NCBI RefSeq assembly: GCF_000502875.1
Contig: NZ_AYWX01000002.1
Location: 31,510 to 95,509, forward strand
Source: Mesorhizobium sp. L2C084A000
GTDB lineage: Bacteria; Pseudomonadota; Alphaproteobacteria; Rhizobiales; Rhizobiaceae
Direction: 5' to 3'
Length of the DNA: 64,000 nt
A program made the translations under genes and the position numbers. Of the stretch, positions 44,605 through 53,307 are shown in pieces. The notes under the pieces are model-generated. The model did not search any database and had not been told where the DNA came from. It saw only the letters and a list, made by a program, of their open reading frames with translations. Position 1 is the stretch's first letter, and every line of letters starts with the position of its first letter.

Positions 44605-45255
44605 ATGCGATCAGTCTTGTGCTACGGCGACTCCAACACGCACGGCCAGATCCCCGGCAGGGGGCCGCTCGAGCGCTATGGGCCGGGTGAACGCTGGCCG
44701 GGAATATTGCGTTCTCAGCTAGGCCCCGACTGGTATGTCATCGAGGAAGGATTGAGCGGCCGCACCACCGTCCACGACGACCCGATCGAGGGCGCCCACA
44801 AAAACGGCAGAACCTATCTTCGCCCCTGCCTGCAGAGCCATGCGACGCTCGACCTCGTCATCATCATGCTCGGCACCAACGACCTGAAGATCCGCTTCAA
44901 CAAGCCGCCGTCGGAAGTGGCGATGGGGATCGGCTGCCTCGTCTATGACATCAAGGAGCTGGCGCCTGGGCCAGGCGGCTCGACGCCCGAGATCATGATC
45001 GTGGCGCCGCCGCCGATGCAGGACGACGTCAAGGAATGGAAGTCCATCTTCGCCGGTGCGCCGGAGAAATCGCGCCTGCTCGCGCTCGAGTTCGAGGTTC
45101 TGGCGGACTCGCTCGAACTCCACTTTTTCGATGCCGGCTCGGTGGTGTCGTGCAGCGAAGCGGACGGCTTTCACATCGATGCCGAGGCGCACAGATTGCT
45201 GGGCACCGCACTTGCCCGCGCGGTCGATGCCATCGGCTGGAGCCGCTCGACATGA
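44605..45255 (+). CDS. SGNH/GDSL hydrolase
   Basis: A 216-residue hydrolase starting at ATG 44605 with GGCGGGAA upstream. Catalytic blocks are LCYGDSNTHG (Ser10), IIMLGTNDLK and EADGFHID (Asp and His). It is a relative of the MsAcT-like enzyme at 38912-39595 but diverged. It is divergent from the sugar ABC operon and 48 bases before the ROK regulator, suggesting joint control; a sugar-ester hydrolase is likely. Confidence 0.85.
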   Translation: MRSVLCYGDSNTHGQIPGRGPLERYGPGERWPGILRSQLGPDWYVIEEGLSGRTTVHDDPIEGAHKNGRTYLRPCLQSHATLDLVIIMLGTNDLKIRFNKPPSEVAMGIGCLVYDIKELAPGPGGSTPEIMIVAPPPMQDDVKEWKSIFAGAPEKSRLLALEFEVLADSLELHFFDAGSVVSCSEADGFHIDAEAHRLLGTALARAVDAIGWSRST

Positions 45256-45303
45256 GCAACACTAAAGCCACCGGGCAACGAGCTCCAACCGACGGGGCGA
45301 CCC

Positions 45304-46407
45304 TTGCCTGACATGAGGTTCGCACCACCCAATCCATTGCGCATCGCCGATCGCGCGAGCGGGCTGAATGCGTTGAGCGTCCGCAGCTACAATGAGCGGC
45401 TGGTGCTGTCGCTGCTGCTTCAGAACGAAGGCATTTCGCGGATGGAAATCGGCGAAAAAACCGGCCTCTCGGCGCAGACGGCATCGGTTATCGTCCGCTC
45501 GCTCGAGCAGGAAGGCCTGGTCTCGCAAGGCGAGGCGCAGCGCGGCCGCGTCGGGCCGCCCACCATCCCGCTTTCGCTCAACCCGGAGGGCGCCTATGCG
45601 GTTGGCGTCGGCTTCAGCCGACGCCGGATCGACATCGCACTCATCGATTTCATCGGCACCGTGCGCTTCCACACGCAATTGCCGGCGGATGAAGCCAATC
45701 CCTTTCCGCAAAGCGGCGATCTGTTCGGCGCGATCAGGCAAGCCATGACCAGCCTGCCGGTCGAGGCGCGCAGCCGGGTTGCCGGCATCGGCCTGGCCGT
45801 TCCCGACGATGTCGACACGATGGCTGCAACCCGCAACGGATCGAGCACCTCGCTGAAAGCCTTGCAGGGGGAGATCGAGGAACAGATCAAGCTGCCGGTT
45901 TTCGTGCAGAACGACATCACCGCGGCAGCTGGCGGCGAGAGCATGTTCGGCGTCGCAAAGCCGCTCAACGACTATCTGTTCTTCTATCTGGGAGCACGGC
46001 TGCAGAGCAGGCTCATCCTCAACCACCAGATCTACAAGGGAAACTCCAGCGCCAGCTTCGATCATGGCCTGATGCGCCTGGAGAGCGAACTGGCCATGCG
46101 CGGGCGCCCGTCCGAAATCATCTGGAGCAGCAGCCCTGAGTGGCCTGACCTGGGCGAGGCCTACAGCGCATGGCTGGGCGAGTGTTCCGACCGCCTGAAA
46201 GCGTCGATCTCCGCGCTGACCCAGTTTGTCGAGTTCAGTTCGGTCGTCCTGTCCAGCTATGCGCCGCAAAAGATCGCCGAGGCCTTGTGCGACGACATCG
46301 GCCGGGAATTCCCCGGCATCGAAGCGCTGCCCGCGCGGGTCAGCATCAGCCCGAAGGCCGTCGGCGCGGCAAGCCTGCCGTTCAGTTCGCGCTTCATGAT
46401 CCAGTGA
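45304..46407 (+). CDS. ROK family transcriptional regulator
   Basis: A 367-residue regulator with an N-terminal winged helix (ISRMEIGEKTGLSAQTASVI, residues about 42-62) and a ROK sugar-kinase-like body (VAGIGLAVPDDV, FVQNDITAAAGGESMFG). The usual ROK zinc-binding CxCGxxGC cysteines are not seen, as in some regulator-only members. The TTG at 45304 or the ATG at 45313 is the start. It probably represses the adjacent sugar importer and esterase genes in the absence of the sugar. Confidence 0.9.
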   Translation: MPDMRFAPPNPLRIADRASGLNALSVRSYNERLVLSLLLQNEGISRMEIGEKTGLSAQTASVIVRSLEQEGLVSQGEAQRGRVGPPTIPLSLNPEGAYAVGVGFSRRRIDIALIDFIGTVRFHTQLPADEANPFPQSGDLFGAIRQAMTSLPVEARSRVAGIGLAVPDDVDTMAATRNGSSTSLKALQGEIEEQIKLPVFVQNDITAAAGGESMFGVAKPLNDYLFFYLGARLQSRLILNHQIYKGNSSASFDHGLMRLESELAMRGRPSEIIWSSSPEWPDLGEAYSAWLGECSDRLKASISALTQFVEFSSVVLSSYAPQKIAEALCDDIGREFPGIEALPARVSISPKAVGAASLPFSSRFMIQ

Positions 46408-46505
46408 TCGAGCCGAACCGGCGTTGCCGGTCTGCCGATCATGCACCCTCTGCAGGTCCATCGATGATTTTCAGGTGACCAAGCGAATCTACTTGCCAGG
46501 ACGCC

Positions 46506-46528
46506 TCACTTAATAGCATGTTAAGTGA
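46506..46528. promoter_or_regulatory. Operator-like inverted repeat upstream of XRE-cupin regulator
   Basis: TCACTTAA-TAGCATG-TTAAGTGA is a perfect 8-bp inverted repeat with a 7-base spacer, ending 15 bases before the preferred ATG at 46543. It is placed for autoregulation. The GTG at 46525 lies inside the repeat, which argues against its use as start. Confidence 0.55.
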
Positions 46529-46542
46529 ACCCTGAGATCGCC

Positions 46543-47235
46543 ATGAAAATCGCTGCGGATCACGCACTCAATGACAATGCCGCAACCAGCGCCGAAGCGC
46601 GCCGCTCGACGGTATTGGGCGATCGCATCAAGGCCTATCGCACCACGCGGCGCCTGACGCTGCGCCAGCTCGGCGGCATGATCGGCACCACCGCCAGCTT
46701 CCTGAGCCAGCTCGAGCGCGGCCTTTCCGGCGCCAACACCAGCACATTGATGCTGATCGCCAATGCGCTCGGCATCAGCCTCGCCGATCTTTTCGACGAC
46801 TGCGAAGTGTCGCCGCACGCGGTGCTGACACGCGCCGAGCGGCCGGCGCTGCCGACCAGCGAAGGCTACCGCAAGACGCTGCTGTCGCGCCGGCCGATCC
46901 GCGAGATGGAAGTCTATTGCGGCGAGTTCGCCGTCGGCGGCTCCACCGGCGACGTGCCCTATACGCATGGCAACGCGAGCGAGATGTTCCTCGTGCTGCG
47001 CGGACGCGTGCAACTGACGCTCGGCGACGAGAGCTTCACCCTCGAAGAGGGCGACAGCATCGAATATTCGACCTCGACGCCGCACCGGACGATCAATGTC
47101 GGCGATGCGGTGGCCGAGGTGCTGTGGATCATCGCGCCGCCGACAAGCGGCGCTGTCGACCTCGATCAATATGTAGCCCGGAAAACGCTCGCGCCCGGCC
47201 TGCCAAAATCAAACAGCGAGCCATCGGAGGGTTAG
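46543..47235 (+). CDS. XRE family regulator with C-terminal cupin domain (PuuR-like)
   Basis: A 230-residue regulator. Residues about 25-80 form the XRE helix-turn-helix (TLRQLGGMIGTTASFLSQLE) and residues 125-205 a cupin-2 domain (YTHGNASEMFLVLRGRVQLT). This architecture is that of PuuR and similar regulators of amine use. It lies three bases before the binding-protein gene of a polyamine-type importer and is probably its regulator. Confidence 0.9.
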   Translation: MKIAADHALNDNAATSAEARRSTVLGDRIKAYRTTRRLTLRQLGGMIGTTASFLSQLERGLSGANTSTLMLIANALGISLADLFDDCEVSPHAVLTRAERPALPTSEGYRKTLLSRRPIREMEVYCGEFAVGGSTGDVPYTHGNASEMFLVLRGRVQLTLGDESFTLEEGDSIEYSTSTPHRTINVGDAVAEVLWIIAPPTSGAVDLDQYVARKTLAPGLPKSNSEPSEG

Positions 47236-47238
47236 AAA

Positions 47239-48318
47239 ATGGGAAGCAGATCAAGATTGGCCGGATTTGTCGGCGCCGCCGCACTGGCCTTGCTCGCAGC
47301 CGCCGCTCACGCGCAGAACGCGCCGCCGGCCGGAACCGTGGTCGACGGCTCGTTGAAGGGCAAGACGCTGACCTTCGTCTCCTATGGCGGCATCTACCAG
47401 GACGGCCAGGTTGCCGCGCTCAAGGAATTCGTCGACAAGAGCGGCGTCAAGCTTTTGAACGACGGACCGACCGAAATCGCCAAGCTTCAGGCGCAGGTCG
47501 AATCAGGCAATGTGACCTGGGATGTCGTCGACACAGACGATTTTCCGCCCTTCGTGCATTGCGGAAAACTGTTCCAGAAACTCGATCTGACCAAGCTCGA
47601 CATCTCGCACATCCCGCCCGGACAGGTCGGCGAATGCAGCGTGCCGGCGATGAACTACGGCATGGTCCTGATGTACAAGAACGACACGTACAAGGACAAT
47701 CCGCCAAAGGACTGGAAGGATTTCTTCGACACCGCGAAATTCCCCGGCACCCGTGCCATCGACGGCAGTGGCAGCCCGCTCGGCGGCCTGATCGAACAGG
47801 CCATCCTGGCCGACGGCGGCAAGGTCGACGCCATGACGCCTGCCGATATCGACAAGGGCATCGCCAAGATCAAGGCGATCGGCCCCGACACCATCTTCTG
47901 GAAGACCGGCGCAGAATCCCAGCAGCTTGCCGAATCCGGCGAGGCCGACATGATCATCATGTGGACTGGCCGCGCCATGACGGCGGTCAAGAATGGCGCT
48001 GCCTATACGCCGGTGTGGAAGGACTGGCTGGTCGTCATGGATCAGCTGACCATCCCGGTCGGCGCCAAGGACACCGATGCCTCCTACGCGCTGATCAACG
48101 CCTATCTCGGCAAGAAGTCGCAGGAGATCCTGACCGAGCAGACGTCCTACTCGCCGATCAACAACGAGGCGCAGCCCAAGGTCGACGCATCCGTCGCCGC
48201 CTTCCTGACCAACACGCCGGACCACGCGAAGCTCGGCTACCAGCAGAACATCAAGTTCTGGGTCGCCAATTTCGCCGCCGCGTCCGACAAGTGGACGGCG
48301 CTGATGGCCGGCAACTGA
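47239..48318 (+). CDS. Polyamine-type ABC transporter substrate-binding protein (PotD-like)
   Basis: A 359-residue binding protein with a signal peptide ending AAAHA near residue 25. The first mature strand is LTFVSYGGIYQDGQVAALKE, typical of SBP_bac_8/PotD-like proteins, with DVVDTDDFPP and KNGAAYTPVWKDW later. GGAGGG precedes ATG 47239. It delivers putrescine/spermidine-like or related amines to the permeases encoded downstream; the ligand is inferred from family and neighbours. Confidence 0.92.
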   Translation: MGSRSRLAGFVGAAALALLAAAAHAQNAPPAGTVVDGSLKGKTLTFVSYGGIYQDGQVAALKEFVDKSGVKLLNDGPTEIAKLQAQVESGNVTWDVVDTDDFPPFVHCGKLFQKLDLTKLDISHIPPGQVGECSVPAMNYGMVLMYKNDTYKDNPPKDWKDFFDTAKFPGTRAIDGSGSPLGGLIEQAILADGGKVDAMTPADIDKGIAKIKAIGPDTIFWKTGAESQQLAESGEADMIIMWTGRAMTAVKNGAAYTPVWKDWLVVMDQLTIPVGAKDTDASYALINAYLGKKSQEILTEQTSYSPINNEAQPKVDASVAAFLTNTPDHAKLGYQQNIKFWVANFAAASDKWTALMAGN

Positions 48319-48342
48319 GCCGGCTATCACTGAGGTGACGGC

Positions 48343-49251
48343 GTGAGCCAGACATCGCATACGCCGACGGCCGGGGGTGATCATTCCCGGCCGTCAGGTG
48401 CCGTGCAGGGGCCGCAGCGGCGCCTGCGCCTTGCCGCCTATCCGTCCCTGCTGGCGATGCCGGCCCTGCTCCTGCTTATCGCGGCTATGGGCTATCCCTT
48501 GCTGACCGTCACGCTGCGCAGTTTTTCGGACCCGGCCTGGGGCCTGCAGAACTACGTCTGGTTCTTCTCCACGCCGGTGAACGTCACCGTCCTGTGGCGC
48601 ACCTTTTCCATCGCCGCCTGGGTCACCATCGTCTGCGTCATCGCGGCCTACCCCTACGCCTATCTCATGACGGCCGTCGAGCCGCGCCTGCGACTCGTCC
48701 TCATCTTGTGCGTTTTGGTGCCGTTCTGGGTCAGCGGCGTGGTGCGCACCTTGGCCTGGGTCATCCTGCTGCAAGATTCCGGCATCATCAATTCGGTGAT
48801 CAGGCTGCTCGGCTTTGACGGCGTGAAGCTGATCCGCACGCAGACCGGAGTCGTCATCGGCATGGCGCAGGTGTTGCTGCCGTTCATGATCCTGCCGCTC
48901 TATTCGGTCATGCGCGGCATCGATTTGCGCCTCGTGCAGGCGGCGCGCAGCCTTGGTGCGCGCCCGGCACGCGCCTTCCTGGAAATCTATCTGCCGTTGT
49001 CGCTGCCCGGCGTCTTCGCCGGCGCCATCATCGTCTTCATCCTGTCGCTCGGCTTCTACATCACGCCGGCCCTGCTCGGCGGCCCGCGCAGCACCATGCT
49101 GTCGACGCTGGTGCAGAGCCAGGTGCTCAGCCTGCTCAACTGGGGCCGAGGCGGCGCCATGGGCGTCGTCCTGCTGGTCGCGACCTTCGTGCTGCTGGCG
49201 CTCGCCGCACCGCTGATGCGCCAGCGCCACAAGCAGGCGTCCAGATCATGA
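48343..49251 (+). CDS. Polyamine-type ABC transporter permease (PotB-like)
   Basis: A 302-residue permease starting at GTG 48343. Membrane helices begin near residue 35, and the EAA region reads RLVQAARSLGARPARAFLEI with YLPLSLPG. It pairs with the downstream permease, whose ATG overlaps its stop by four bases. Confidence 0.92.
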   Translation: MSQTSHTPTAGGDHSRPSGAVQGPQRRLRLAAYPSLLAMPALLLLIAAMGYPLLTVTLRSFSDPAWGLQNYVWFFSTPVNVTVLWRTFSIAAWVTIVCVIAAYPYAYLMTAVEPRLRLVLILCVLVPFWVSGVVRTLAWVILLQDSGIINSVIRLLGFDGVKLIRTQTGVVIGMAQVLLPFMILPLYSVMRGIDLRLVQAARSLGARPARAFLEIYLPLSLPGVFAGAIIVFILSLGFYITPALLGGPRSTMLSTLVQSQVLSLLNWGRGGAMGVVLLVATFVLLALAAPLMRQRHKQASRS

Positions 49252-50036
49252 GACAAACGCCGTTCCGCATTCTGCTCGGCCTGTTCTGCCTGCTGGTCGC
49301 CGTCTGGCTGGTGATGCCGACGCTGGTCATCATCCCGATGTCGTTCAACGAGAAGAAGTCGCTCGCTTTCCCGCCGTCCGGCTTCTCCTGGCAGTGGTAC
49401 GCGAATTTCTTCACCAATCCCGATTGGCTGTCGAGCTTCTTCAATTCGCTCAGGGTCGCGGGCCTCGTCGCCGTTGCCGCCACGCTGATCGGCACGCTGG
49501 CGTCGCTTGGCCTCAGCCGCATGAAACATTCCGGCGCCGGCCTGCTGCGCGCCATCCTGATCACGCCGATGATCGTGCCCGGCGTGGTGCTGGCGATCGG
49601 CATCTATGCCGTTTACCTCGACTACCAGCTTGTCGGCACCACCACCGGCTTCGTCATCGCGCACACGATGCTGGCGATCCCCTTCGTCATCATCGCCGTA
49701 TCGGCAAGCCTCGAAGTCTTCGACGTGCGGCTGGAAACGGCGGCGGCCAGCCTCGGCGCCAACCGCTTCACCACATTCCGCACCGTGACCTTGCCGCTGA
49801 TCGCGCCCGGTATCCTGTCCGGGCTTTTGTTTGCCTTCGTCACCTCCTTCGATGAAATCATCGTCGCGCTGTTCATCACCAGTCCCTACCTCAAGACCTT
49901 GCCGGTGCAGATCTTCACCAGCATCACCCGCGACGCCGACCCGACGGTGACGGCCGTCGGAACCATCATCTTCATTGCCACGACGCTGATCATCAGCGCC
50001 GGGCTGATCATCAGCTCGAAATCGACGAGGAGTTGA
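49248..50036 (+). CDS. Polyamine-type ABC transporter permease (PotC-like)
   Basis: A 262-residue permease with the PotC-type N-terminus (LVIIPMSFNEKKSLAFPPSG) and the EAA region RLETAAASLGANRFTTFRTV followed by TLPLIAPG. ATGA overlap with the upstream gene and a one-base gap to the ATPase gene show tight operon structure. Confidence 0.93.
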   Translation: MRQTPFRILLGLFCLLVAVWLVMPTLVIIPMSFNEKKSLAFPPSGFSWQWYANFFTNPDWLSSFFNSLRVAGLVAVAATLIGTLASLGLSRMKHSGAGLLRAILITPMIVPGVVLAIGIYAVYLDYQLVGTTTGFVIAHTMLAIPFVIIAVSASLEVFDVRLETAAASLGANRFTTFRTVTLPLIAPGILSGLLFAFVTSFDEIIVALFITSPYLKTLPVQIFTSITRDADPTVTAVGTIIFIATTLIISAGLIISSKSTRS

Positions 50037-50037
50037 G

Positions 50038-51147
50038 ATGACTGCGAGGGAACGTGGCGCGGCCATCGACATCAAGGGCGCAACCAAGCGCTACGGCAAT
50101 TTCACCGCGCTCGACGATGTCAGCCTGCATATCGAGCCCGGCGAGTTCATGACGCTGCTGGGGCCTAGCGGCTCGGGCAAGACGACCACGCTCAACGTCG
50201 TTGCGGGCTTCACCGACCTCACCGCAGGCGATCTTGCCGTCGGCGGCAACAGCATCGTCGCCCTGCCGGCGCACAAGCGCAACATCGGCGTCGTGTTCCA
50301 GCACTACGCGCTGTTTCCGCACATGACCGTCGGCAAGAACGTCGCCTATCCCCTCACCTTGCGCGGCATGGACAAGCAGGCGCGCGACCGTCTCGTCGTG
50401 CGAGCGCTGGACATGGTCAAGATGGCCGATTTCGCGCATCGCTATCCCTCAGAGCTTTCCGGCGGCCAGCAGCAGCGCGTGGCGCTGGCGCGCGCCATCG
50501 TCTTCGATCCGCCGCTGCTGTTGATGGACGAACCGCTCGGCGCGCTCGACAAGAAACTGCGCGAATGGCTGCAGCTGGAGATCAAGCGCATCCACCGCGA
50601 ACTCGGCACCACCTTCGTCTATGTGACGCACGACCAGGAAGAAGCGCTGGTTCTGTCCGACCGCATCGCCGTGTTCAACCAGGGGCGCATCGAACAGGTC
50701 GGAACCGGCCGCCAGCTCTATGACGAGCCGACGACCTTGTTCGTGGCCAAGTTCATCGGCGAATCGACCAGTTTGCGTGGCACCGCCCAGACGTCAGGAA
50801 ACGAGACCAGCCTGACGATCGCCGGCCAGAAGATCGTGGCCAACGGCAAGCTTGCCGGCGGAGGCAAACCGGTGGTCCTGCTGCGGCCGGAAAAGCTCTC
50901 GCTTGCCGGCACCAACACGCCTCCCGCCGCCGGGCAGAACAGCCTCACCGGTGAGGTCAGCGAGGCGATCTATCTGGGGTCGGGTTCGAAATACCAGGTG
51001 ACGCTTCGCGATGGCTCGGTCGCCATCGTGCGCTCGTCGCTGGAAGCCACACCGTTCTCGATTGGTGACACGGTCGATCTGCGCTGGTCGGTAGTCGATG
51101 CAAAACTTCTTGCCGACGACGATCGCGCCGACATGACGATGACCTGA
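50038..51147 (+). CDS. Polyamine-type ABC transporter ATP-binding protein (PotA-like)
   Basis: A 369-residue ATPase with GPSGSGKTTTLNVV, signature ELSGGQQQRVALARA and LLLMDEPLGALD, plus a C-terminal TOBE domain (residues about 285-360; VLLRPEKLSLAG). It energises the PotB/PotC-like channel. The next gene starts about 28 bases later. Confidence 0.95.
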   Translation: MTARERGAAIDIKGATKRYGNFTALDDVSLHIEPGEFMTLLGPSGSGKTTTLNVVAGFTDLTAGDLAVGGNSIVALPAHKRNIGVVFQHYALFPHMTVGKNVAYPLTLRGMDKQARDRLVVRALDMVKMADFAHRYPSELSGGQQQRVALARAIVFDPPLLLMDEPLGALDKKLREWLQLEIKRIHRELGTTFVYVTHDQEEALVLSDRIAVFNQGRIEQVGTGRQLYDEPTTLFVAKFIGESTSLRGTAQTSGNETSLTIAGQKIVANGKLAGGGKPVVLLRPEKLSLAGTNTPPAAGQNSLTGEVSEAIYLGSGSKYQVTLRDGSVAIVRSSLEATPFSIGDTVDLRWSVVDAKLLADDDRADMTMT

Positions 51148-51175
51148 TCGCTCTTTCCCCGCAGGATTTTTAGAC

Positions 51176-52558
51176 CTGGACGCCAAAGTCAACGGCAACG
51201 TCTCGTTCTGGTATGCCGACATCGGGCTGCCGGCCTATCGCGCGCCGCTCCCGGGTGACCTCGAAGCCGATGTCTGCATCGTCGGCGCCGGCTACACCGG
51301 CTTGTGGACAGCTTACTATCTGAAGAAGGCCGATCCTTCGATCCGCATCGCCATCGTCGAAAGGGAGTTCGCCGGCTTCGGCGCGTCGGGCCGCAATGGC
51401 GGCTGGCTGTCCGGCGGCTTCAGCTGGTCGCGCGAGAAATATCTGCGGACCTCGACGCGCGGCGCCGTCATCGACATGGAAACCGCCATGCATGGCACGG
51501 TCGACGAAGTGATCGCGGTGACCGAGGCCGAAGGCATCGATGCCGACATCCGCCGCGTCGACAATCTGACGGTCGCCACCAACCCGCCGCAGCTCGAACG
51601 GATCAAGGCCGCCTATGCCGATGCGATCGGCTGGAGCGTGCCGCAGGACCGCGTCAGCCTGATTGGCCAGGCAGAGGCCAAGGCCCGCATCAACATCAAA
51701 AATGTGCTTGGCGGCTATGTCCACCACGGCACCGCGCGCGTGCAGCCGGCCAAGCTGGTGCGTGGGCTCTCCGAAGCCGTCGAGCGGCTTGGCGTGCCGA
51801 TCTACGAGCAGACCACCGTGACCGGCATCGAGAAGGGCAAGGTCACGACGAACCGCGGCACCGTGCGCGCGCCGATCATCATCCGCGCCACGGAAGGGTT
51901 CACGGCCGGCATATCAGGCAATGAGCGGCTCTGGCTGCCGCTCAACAGCGCGCAGATCATCACCGAGCCGCTGCCGCAATCGCTATGGGACGAGATCGGC
52001 TGGGAGGGCCATGAGCTTCTCGGTGACGCCGCGCACGCCTATTGCTATGCGCAGCGCACCCGGGAAGGCCGCATCACCATGGGCGGGCGCGGCGTGCCCT
52101 ATCGTTACGGCTCGCAAACGGATGTGCGCGGCCAGACGCAGCAGGCCACGATCGAAAGCCTGCACGCGATCCTCACCCGGCTTCTGCCGCAGACAGCCGG
52201 GCTTCGCATCGACCACGCCTGGTGCGGCGTTCTGGGCGTGCCGCGCGACTGGTGCACGACATCAGGCCTCGACCCTGAAACCGGCATCGGCTGGGCCGGC
52301 GGCTATGTCGGGCTCGGCGTCTCAAGTTCCAACCTTTCGGGCCGCACGCTGCGCGACCTTATCCTGCGCCGCGACACCGAACTGACCCGCCTGCCCTGGG
52401 TCAACCGCCAGGTGAGCAAATGGGAGCCCGAGCCGATGCGCTGGCTCGGCGTCCACTCGATGTATCAGCTCTATCGCGTCGCCGACGAGCGCGAGGAAGC
52501 CGGCCTCCAGCATACGTCGAAACTGGCCGCAATCGCCGACCGCATCACAGGACATTGA
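51176..52558 (+). CDS. FAD-dependent amine oxidoreductase (DadA/PuuB-like), apparent CTG start
   Basis: A 460-residue flavoprotein of the DAO family. The FAD-binding motif is CIVGAGYTGLWTAYYL at residues 34-49, and the family sequence GASGRNGGWLSGGF follows. No ATG, GTG or TTG lies between the upstream in-frame stop (51140) and a TTG at 51302 that would cut the FAD motif in half. The frame is clearly coding from LDAKVNGNVSFWYADIGLPA onward. The CTG at 51176 has AGGA nine bases upstream and is the best start. It likely oxidises the imported amine or its gamma-glutamyl derivative. Confidence 0.85.
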   Translation: MDAKVNGNVSFWYADIGLPAYRAPLPGDLEADVCIVGAGYTGLWTAYYLKKADPSIRIAIVEREFAGFGASGRNGGWLSGGFSWSREKYLRTSTRGAVIDMETAMHGTVDEVIAVTEAEGIDADIRRVDNLTVATNPPQLERIKAAYADAIGWSVPQDRVSLIGQAEAKARINIKNVLGGYVHHGTARVQPAKLVRGLSEAVERLGVPIYEQTTVTGIEKGKVTTNRGTVRAPIIIRATEGFTAGISGNERLWLPLNSAQIITEPLPQSLWDEIGWEGHELLGDAAHAYCYAQRTREGRITMGGRGVPYRYGSQTDVRGQTQQATIESLHAILTRLLPQTAGLRIDHAWCGVLGVPRDWCTTSGLDPETGIGWAGGYVGLGVSSSNLSGRTLRDLILRRDTELTRLPWVNRQVSKWEPEPMRWLGVHSMYQLYRVADEREEAGLQHTSKLAAIADRITGH

Positions 52559-52567
52559 GAGACCGCC

Positions 52568-52924
52568 ATGACCGACTTCCAGACCTTCGCCCATCTCGCT
52601 TCCATCGACCTCGGCGAGCCTGAGCCCAAGCCGACCTCGATCAGCGGCGATCAGCTCGAAGCAGCGAAGACGCTGTGGACCTCGCCTGACGGCACACTGG
52701 AAGTCGGCGTCTGGGAGTGCACGCCGGGCCGCTTCACCGCATCGCGCGAGAGCAATTCCGAAACCTGCCACATCGTGTCAGGTCGGGTCTCGCTGCATGG
52801 TCCCGATGGCCGCAGCGAGGACGTCGGTCCGGGCGAAATGCTGGTGCTGCCGAAAGGCTGGAAAGGCGAATGGACGATCCACGAGAAGACGCGCAAGCTC
52901 TATATCCTGCACTTCGAGGCGTGA
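52568..52924 (+). CDS. Cupin-3 (DUF861) domain protein
   Basis: A 118-residue single-domain cupin. The first motif region is CTPGRFTASRESNSETCHIV and the second GEMLVLPKGWKGEWTIHE, typical of DUF861/EutQ-like proteins that often follow amine oxidases of this class. Metal-ligand histidines are few, so enzyme activity is uncertain. It is nine bases after the oxidoreductase gene and ends the operon. Confidence 0.88.
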   Translation: MTDFQTFAHLASIDLGEPEPKPTSISGDQLEAAKTLWTSPDGTLEVGVWECTPGRFTASRESNSETCHIVSGRVSLHGPDGRSEDVGPGEMLVLPKGWKGEWTIHEKTRKLYILHFEA

Positions 52925-52941
52925 GCTGACTGGAACAGCCG

Positions 52942-53208
52942 CTACTCGTCGTCTGAACGATCATCCTCGGCAACAACAGGCTTGCCTTCTATCGCCTGCC
53001 GCAAGGCGTCGTTGATGCGGTCCTGCCAGCCCGGCCCATCCTCCTGGAAGTGGTCCAGCACGGCGCGATCGATCCGGATCGAAACAAGCTCCCTGACGCC
53101 TGGAGCGGCGGAGGGCTCACGAACCGGCGCGGCCGGCTTCTTCACCGGCTTGAAAGCCGCCTCGGCGGCCGTCATCGGATTTGTCGGTCGACGCGGGGGA
53201 TTTGCCAT
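52942..53208 (-). CDS. BrnA-like antitoxin-family protein (DUF4415), no BrnT partner
   Basis: An 88-residue protein starting at ATG 53208. The C-terminal half (VSIRIDRAVLDHFQEDGPGW, then QDRINDALRQAI) is the ribbon-helix-helix-like DUF4415 domain of BrnA antitoxins; the N-terminal half is Pro/Ala-rich and disordered-looking. A BrnT toxin would normally be encoded just upstream, but only 99 bases separate it from nasA and no toxin reading frame is present. It may act as a stand-alone DNA-binding protein. Confidence 0.75.
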   Translation of the reverse strand: MANPPRRPTNPMTAAEAAFKPVKKPAAPVREPSAAPGVRELVSIRIDRAVLDHFQEDGPGWQDRINDALRQAIEGKPVVAEDDRSDDE

Positions 53209-53307
53209 CGGATGACCCTGACTGAAGACGATTCGTGCACGACGTGGCACGCTTGCGCCACCATAGCCCAACCAGCGCCGTCGCGCAGGCCCCTTTGGTC
53301 GGGACAA

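Noticed and set aside
51140..51302. Frameshift or pseudogene at the start of the FAD oxidoreductase
   Set aside because: The frame is continuous and coding from 51176 with an intact FAD motif; only a standard start codon is lacking, so CTG initiation explains it more simply.
53209..53307. BrnT toxin gene upstream of the BrnA-like gene
   Set aside because: Only 99 bases are available and no toxin-like reading frame is present.
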